Of a DNA stretch of 64,000 bases, positions 59,405-64,000 are shown piece by piece. The stretch's first letter is position 1, and each line of letters opens with the position of its first letter. The notes beneath the pieces were generated by a model, which saw only the letters and a program-made list of their open reading frames with translations, was not told the DNA's origin and searched no databases. Position numbers and translations under genes: made by a program. The stretch comes from DASXKD01 sp963734725 (GTDB lineage Bacteria; Actinomycetota; Actinomycetes; Streptosporangiales; Streptosporangiaceae). The stretch spans positions 62,001-126,000 of the forward strand of contig CAVTIX010000020.1 of the NCBI GenBank assembly GCA_963734725.1. The letters are read 5' to 3'.

Positions 59405-61353
59405 TCGGGCGTTATCTGAGCCTGATGGCAGTGCTGGCCGCGCTGCGCCTGGCGGGCAGGCTGGGCCGGGCGGCCGCGATCGTGCTGCTGGCCGTGGCGG
59501 CCGCGCCGGTCTCGCTGGTGGCCGCGCTGGCGGTGACACTGGCCTGGCTGGGCGGCTGGCCGCCGCGGCGGCTGTACCGGGCGGCCCTGGCCTGCCTGCC
59601 CATGGTGGCGGTCTGGCTGGTAGCTGCCGCCATCGCCGGCCGTTCGGCGGGCCATGCCGCCGCCGCCCCGTATCAGGCCTGGCCGGCCGCCTGGCATCAG
59701 CTGGCGGCGGGCTCGGCGGCGCTGGCCGCGACGACCATCGCCCCGATCGCGATCCCGCTCGGCCTGGCCGTGGGCGGGTTGATCTGGTCGCGGCGGATCT
59801 ACGCGATGGAGACCGGAACCGGCGGGATCTTCCCCACCTCACCGGCCGCCTTCCAGGCGCGCCAGTGGCGGCGCCAGGTGCGCACGGCGCGGGCCAGGAT
59901 CGCCGCGCCGGGCTCGGTGCCCCTGCTGTCCCGGCGCGGCGCCATCGTGGCGGGCGCGGTGATCCGCTCGGCGGGGCACCGGACCGCGGACCTGGCGATG
60001 ATCCCCTACCAGCGGCTGCGGTCTCACCAGCTCGTCATCGGCACGACCGGGACGGGGAAGACAACGCTCCTGCTTCGCCTCTGGGCCGGGTTTCTGGCCC
60101 GCGGACTTCAGCTGCAGGCGGCCGGCTTCGGCCGCCGGCCGCTGCTCGTCGTCCTGGACTGCAAGGGCGGCGCCGACTCGCGACGGGTCGCGGACCGGGC
60201 TCGCCGGGTGCTGCGCGGCGCCGGAGCGCGGTCCACCGCCATCTGGCCGGACGAGGCGAGCCTCTCGCTATGGGAACTGCCACCCGCCGAACTGACCGGC
60301 GCCCTCCTGGACATGATCGAGCACGGAACGGGGGCCGCGGCCTACTACGCGGACGTCATGGAGGCGATCGTCGAGCTTGCCGTGGGCGCGCCTTGCGGGC
60401 CGCCGGCCAGCGTCGCGGACTTCCTCGCCCGGCTCGATGCCGGCTGGCTCGGCCTGGCCTACGCCGGGCCCGGCCACGGCGCGGAAGCCGCGCTGGCCCG
60501 GTCAGCCTCCCGGCATGTCGGCGACATCGCGCTGCGGTTCCGCACGCTGTTCCGGCGGCTCGGAACCGGGCTGGACGGGCCGGGCGGCTTCGATGACGCC
60601 GACGCCTGGTATTGCATCCTGGAGGGGACCGCCGACGTGGCGGTGGCCGAAGCGCAGGCGCGGGCGCTGGTGGACCTGCTGGCCCAGTACGCCGCGCACG
60701 GCGCGGGCGCCGACCGGGAAATCCTGCTGGCGGTGGACGAGTTCAGCGCGGTCTCCCGCCGGCTGCCGATCTGGCAGCTTTACGAGCGGGCGCGCTCGCT
60801 CGGCCTCGCGGTGCAGGTCTCGGCGCAGTCCTGGGAAGGGCTGGCCCCCGGCGATGACGACAGGCGCCGGCTGGCCGCGACCGCCGATGGCGGCATCTGG
60901 CTGCTGCGCACCCCGCACCCGGAGCCGGTCACGGCCCTGGCGGGGAACCGACCGGTGCTGGACACCAGTCGGCGCCTGCTCGGCGTGCCGCGCTGGGGTC
61001 ACGAGGGCTCGTCCCGGATCCGGGAGGAACCCGTCGCCGACCCTGCACTCATCCGCCGCCTCGAGGTCGGCCAGGCCGCCTACATCTACCACGGCGGGGT
61101 GACGTTTGTGCAGGTTAAACGGCTGGTCGCGGCGCCAGCCGCGCTGGCCAAGCTGCCGCCGGCCGACCGGGCGCTGGATCCTGACACCGCGGCCGCCGGT
61201 GGCCAGGCCCGGCGGGCGAGCGTGGCCTGGACGTCGAGCCCGCCTGCCGCCCCGCTCCCGGCGGATGCGGCGGCTCCGGCAGGCCAGCCCGCCGTGGCTG
61301 CGGCGGACGTCACGGCGCTCCTGGACGAGGCATTCGGCGCCGAACCGCGCTAA
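59401..61353 (+). CDS. VirD4/TraD-like conjugative coupling ATPase
   Basis: A 650-residue protein from GTG 59401. Three N-terminal membrane segments (AIVLLAVAAAPVSLVAALAV; LVAAAIAGRSA; TTIAPIAIPLGLAVGGLIW) precede a P-loop ATPase: Walker A LVIGTTGTGKTTLLLRLWAG, LLVVLDCKGGADSRRVADRA, and Walker B ADREILLAVDEFSAVSRRL. LAVQVSAQSWEGLAPG with a following arginine-rich region is the usual sensor-like part. The architecture fits DNA-pumping coupling proteins of type IV secretion. The Ala/Pro-rich tail is likely disordered. Partner channel genes are absent from the window. Confidence 0.8.
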   Translation: MIGRYLSLMAVLAALRLAGRLGRAAAIVLLAVAAAPVSLVAALAVTLAWLGGWPPRRLYRAALACLPMVAVWLVAAAIAGRSAGHAAAAPYQAWPAAWHQLAAGSAALAATTIAPIAIPLGLAVGGLIWSRRIYAMETGTGGIFPTSPAAFQARQWRRQVRTARARIAAPGSVPLLSRRGAIVAGAVIRSAGHRTADLAMIPYQRLRSHQLVIGTTGTGKTTLLLRLWAGFLARGLQLQAAGFGRRPLLVVLDCKGGADSRRVADRARRVLRGAGARSTAIWPDEASLSLWELPPAELTGALLDMIEHGTGAAAYYADVMEAIVELAVGAPCGPPASVADFLARLDAGWLGLAYAGPGHGAEAALARSASRHVGDIALRFRTLFRRLGTGLDGPGGFDDADAWYCILEGTADVAVAEAQARALVDLLAQYAAHGAGADREILLAVDEFSAVSRRLPIWQLYERARSLGLAVQVSAQSWEGLAPGDDDRRRLAATADGGIWLLRTPHPEPVTALAGNRPVLDTSRRLLGVPRWGHEGSSRIREEPVADPALIRRLEVGQAAYIYHGGVTFVQVKRLVAAPAALAKLPPADRALDPDTAAAGGQARRASVAWTSSPPAAPLPADAAAPAGQPAVAAADVTALLDEAFGAEPR

Positions 61354-61529
61354 ACCAGTACATATCTGGCGGACGGTTGTGGCCGGATGCGCCCGATCCC
61401 GGCGGGGACTGTCGGGACTACTGTGGCCGGACTGGCATGACCCGCTGCACACCGTCAGAAACCGGGCACACAACCGGGCAGAGTCGGCATCATAGTTACT
61501 GGCCGGACGTGCCTGGGGAGGGCGGAATC

Positions 61530-63103
61530 ATGGTTGTGCGGCCGGCGCTGGGGCCGCTCCGCCGGTGGGATCCGGAACGGATCGGGCCGTATGTGTTGCT
61601 GGGCCGTCTCGGCGCCGGCGCGATGGGGCAGGTGTTCCTGGGCAGGTCTACCGCGGGCCGGCTGGTGGCCGTCAAGACGATCAAGATCGAGTTCGCCGAG
61701 GAGGCCGGGTTCCGCTCCCGGTTCGCGCAGGAGGTGGCCGCGGCACGGCGGTCAGCGGGGTGTTCACCGCCGCCGTCGTGGCGGCCGACGCCGACGCCGA
61801 CATGCCGTGGCTGGCCACCGCGTACGTCCCCGCGCCCTCGCTGACCCAGCTGGTGCGGACGTGCGGCCCGCTGCCGGTGCCGGCCACCCGGTGGCTGGCC
61901 GCCGGGTGCGCCGAAGCGCTGGAGTCGATCCACGTGGCCGGGCTGGTGCACCGCGACTTGAAACCGTCGAACGTGCTGGTCTCGCCAGACGGGCCCTGGG
62001 TGATCGACTTCGGCGTGGCCAGGGCCGCCGAGCGGGTCCAGCTCACCGTGACCCGCGGCGCGGTGGGCACGCCCGCGTACATGGCCCCCGAGCAGGCACG
62101 CGACACCCGGCAGGCGTCAGCCGCCAGCGACGTCTTCTCGCTCGGCGCGACGCTGCTGTACGCGGCCACCGGCCACGCCCCGTACCAGGGAGAGACGGTC
62201 ATGGACGTGCTGGTCCGCCTCGCCACCGAGCCGCCGGACTTGGCCGGGCTGCCCGGCGAGCTGACCGACCTGGTCACCGCGTGCCTGGAGCGCAGCCCCA
62301 GACAGCGGCCGACTTCTGCCACCTTGCTCAGCCAGCTAGGCCCATACGTTGCGGGGAGCGCTGCGCATAACGGGCACCATGCCTACCTGACCGACCCGGC
62401 CATGGCGCTGATCGGTGACTACCAGCATGGCCCGCAGCTCGCGGCCCAGGCCCGGGCGGAGGAGGGCGCCGGGGACGAGGCGACGTTCGGATCGCACACC
62501 GCCTTGTCCGCGCCGCACGCCCCGGCGACCCGGCGGTGGCTGGCGCGCCGCCCCACCGTGCTGCCGGGCCGACCTGCCCCCGCGCTGCGGCCCGTGCGGC
62601 GGCGCAACACCTGGCTCAGCGTGGCCGGGCTGGCCGGGGCGGCCGTTGCCCTGATAGCCGTCGGCGCCGTGACCGCGCTGGCGCTGGATGGCGGGAGTGG
62701 CGGGCCCTCGCCGGCCTCCTCGCCCAACCAGGCAGCGCCCGGCTTCCCCCCGCCGACCGGGCCGCCGCCCAGCTCATTCGCCCCGCTGTCCGGCACCCAG
62801 CCGGGGATCGAAATGATCCAGCCGACAGGCGACGGTAACACCGGGTTCGTGGTGCATGGCGCCGGCTGGACGCCGCATCGCACCGTCACGCTGGCGCTAG
62901 CCGACCGGGCCAACGTCGTGGCCCGGCTGGCGGTTGACGGCGCCGGAAGCTTCAACTACACGATCGACCAGGGGCACAGGTTTTATCCCGGGCCGATCCC
63001 TCCGGGCTACCACGAGGTGGTGGTCACCGGAGACGGGCGCCGGCTCACCACGGCGTTTCAGGTCCACTCGCCGCCGTCTGGCGCTCCCTCCCCCGTACCC
63101 TGA
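61530..63103 (+). pseudogene. transmembrane Ser/Thr protein kinase, one frameshift
   Basis: ATG 61530 (GGGGAGGGCGG upstream) starts MVVRPALGPLRRWDPERIGP with the glycine loop LLGRLGAGAMGQVFLGR and the lysine in LVAVKTIKIEFAEEAGF. At about 61750 the frame shifts; one extra G in CGGCGGTCAGC would restore it. The next frame has LVHRDLKPSNVLVSPDG, PWVIDFGVARAA and TPAYMAPEQARDTRQ, then TM SVAGLAGAAVALIAVGAVTA and an extracellular domain (GIEMIQPTGDGNTGFVVHG) instead of PASTA repeats. With the shift, only a 105-residue stump is made. Otherwise complete, so a real or artefactual break must be settled. Confidence 0.8.
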
Positions 63104-63155
63104 CGGCCATGAGACCGCCCGGCGGTCAGCCGTCGCGGGACCACCACAGATCCTC

Positions 63156-63962
63156 CTAGCGTGAGCACCAGGCCGGGTCATTCAGCTTGCCCAGGTCCGC
63201 GGTGGTGACGATGCCGTGCTCGATGAGCAGCCGCACCACCACCTCGTCGGAGAGCCGGGTGTCGGGGCTGACCAGGCCCCGGTCGGTGATCTTGTGCCGC
63301 AGCACCTTGATGTGCTCGGCCACCCGGGCGGCCAGCCGGTCCCGGAACACCGGGTCGGTCTCGAACCGCTCCAGCTCGTGGTAGGCGCCCGTGGCCGCGA
63401 GCGCGTCCCTGGCGATCTCGGGGACCCGGGGCAGGGGGGTGACAGCGCCGGGGTCGAGCAGCCAGGGGCGGCACCACATCAAGGCGACCAGGAACAGCTT
63501 GGTCATCGGGTCCAGGTAGATCGGCAGCAGGGTCGCCTCGCCGTCGCCGCGGGCCCAGCTGCCGTCCGGGCCCACGCCCCAGGCCTCGTCGCTGCCCGAG
63601 ACGATCACCGCCAGCGGGCGCCCCTCGTCCAGCATGGCCCGTGACCCGACAAGCACCGTCCCGGCGCGGACGAACCAGCCGCCGGAGGGCTCATCGCGCT
63701 CCTCCATCCGGGGCAGCCTGATCCGGTAACCGTCGCCCTCGGTGTAGAGGGCATGGGTGCGGCTGATATTGGCTATCCAGGCGCCGGCCGCCATCGCGCT
63801 GATCACCCCGGCTCGGCGGGAGAGCCCCCGGCCGGCCGGGATGGTCAGGTCTGCGTCCGGGCCCCGGCCGAACACCAGCCTGCTCCCCTCGGGGATGCCC
63901 ACGACAAGCCCGGACGGCGTGGTGACACGCGCTGCCGCCGGGTTGCCAGGCTGGTGCGCCAT
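63156..63962 (-). CDS. FHA-like domain protein with C-terminal helical domain
   Basis: A 268-residue protein from ATG 63962 (AGGAGGG upstream). The first about 100 residues look like an FHA fold: GSRLVFGRGPDADLTIPAG (Gly-Arg), GLSRRAGVISAMAAGAWI, NISRTHALYTEGDGYRI. The phosphothreonine-site motif S-x-x-H is changed to SRRAG, so binding may be altered. The C-terminal half (YLDPMTKLFLVALMWCRPWL, IKVLRHKITDRGLVSPDTRL) is helical with a winged-helix-like end. It converges with the Ser/Thr kinase gene, 52 bp apart, suggesting a shared signalling context. Confidence 0.7.
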   Translation of the reverse strand: MAHQPGNPAAARVTTPSGLVVGIPEGSRLVFGRGPDADLTIPAGRGLSRRAGVISAMAAGAWIANISRTHALYTEGDGYRIRLPRMEERDEPSGGWFVRAGTVLVGSRAMLDEGRPLAVIVSGSDEAWGVGPDGSWARGDGEATLLPIYLDPMTKLFLVALMWCRPWLLDPGAVTPLPRVPEIARDALAATGAYHELERFETDPVFRDRLAARVAEHIKVLRHKITDRGLVSPDTRLSDEVVVRLLIEHGIVTTADLGKLNDPAWCSR

Positions 63963-64000
63963 CGCCCTCCTGTCTGCGCCGATGCCCACGGGTCCGGGTA

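Overview
The window is high-GC DNA with dense, short-gap gene packing, many GTG starts and ATGA/GTGA stop-start overlaps. Gene content points to an actinobacterium: a FasR-fabD-fabH-acpP-fabF fatty-acid cluster next to a homodimeric aceE, DUF3052 and DUF3145 proteins, an SCO6745-family protein, an F420-type LLM oxidoreductase, a NIT-domain kinase and a Clp_N/HTH regulator. A Streptosporangiales-like or related lineage is my best guess, but the sequence alone does not fix the genus.

Left part (1-14.8 kb): a partial FHA protein and a PP2C-type phosphatase (with no recognisable start codon) lie on the minus strand. They are followed by an LLM oxidoreductase / alpha-beta hydrolase pair, a broken BlaI-type repressor that still has a perfect operator facing a histidine-rich anchored protein, and a PAP2 phosphatase. 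A five-gene operon encodes an ECF sigma factor, a membrane protein, an ABC ATPase and two membrane proteins. Then come DUF1835, SCO6745-family and PspA proteins, and a Clp_N/HTH protein with two inverted repeats at its start.

Middle (14.8-31 kb): a lipoprotein SBP diverges from a 978-aa NIT-HAMP-ATPase kinase whose ATPase core has a different codon style from its flanks. A complete polyamine-type importer (potA-potD-potB-potC) follows, then a 2TM protein and a MinD-like ATPase. A minus-strand catabolic run encodes FAH hydrolase, a truncated alcohol dehydrogenase, an MBL hydrolase, a FadR-type regulator, a CaiB CoA-transferase, a solute-binding-like protein without signal peptide and an enoyl-CoA hydratase.

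Scarred zone (31-39 kb): a DHA2-type MFS exporter diverges from an MbtG-like N-hydroxylase that overlaps a tiny ribbon-helix-helix gene. A MalT-type LuxR regulator lies further on. Around them are remnants of an isochorismatase, an MFS exporter and a branched-chain amino-acid SBP, ending at a tRNA-Val whose 5' end overlaps the stop codon of a phosphotransferase gene.

Core metabolism (39-53.6 kb): a zinc ribbon protein, AhpE-like peroxiredoxin, DUF3052 and YjbQ diverge from aceE. A tandem repeat and a head-on junction of a kinase remnant with a broken ABC permease separate aceE from fasR, fabD, fabH, acpP, fabF and accD. FabD carries a C-terminal biotinyl/lipoyl-like domain without the modification motif. 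The genes link acetyl-CoA production (aceE), malonyl-CoA supply (accD) and chain initiation and elongation under the FasR regulator.

Right part (53.6-64 kb): an amidotransferase and a GNAT enzyme, each with repeat-type sites at its start; a VOC protein flanked by two oppositely oriented palindromic repeats; a frameshifted PHP/HhH protein; a nucleoside hydrolase; DUF3145; a replication-relaxation / VirD4-TraD-like ATPase pair that looks like a conjugation remnant; a Ser/Thr kinase with one frameshift; and a second FHA-like protein. Several genes carry single-base breaks in GC runs, so sequencing error and real decay must be told apart.
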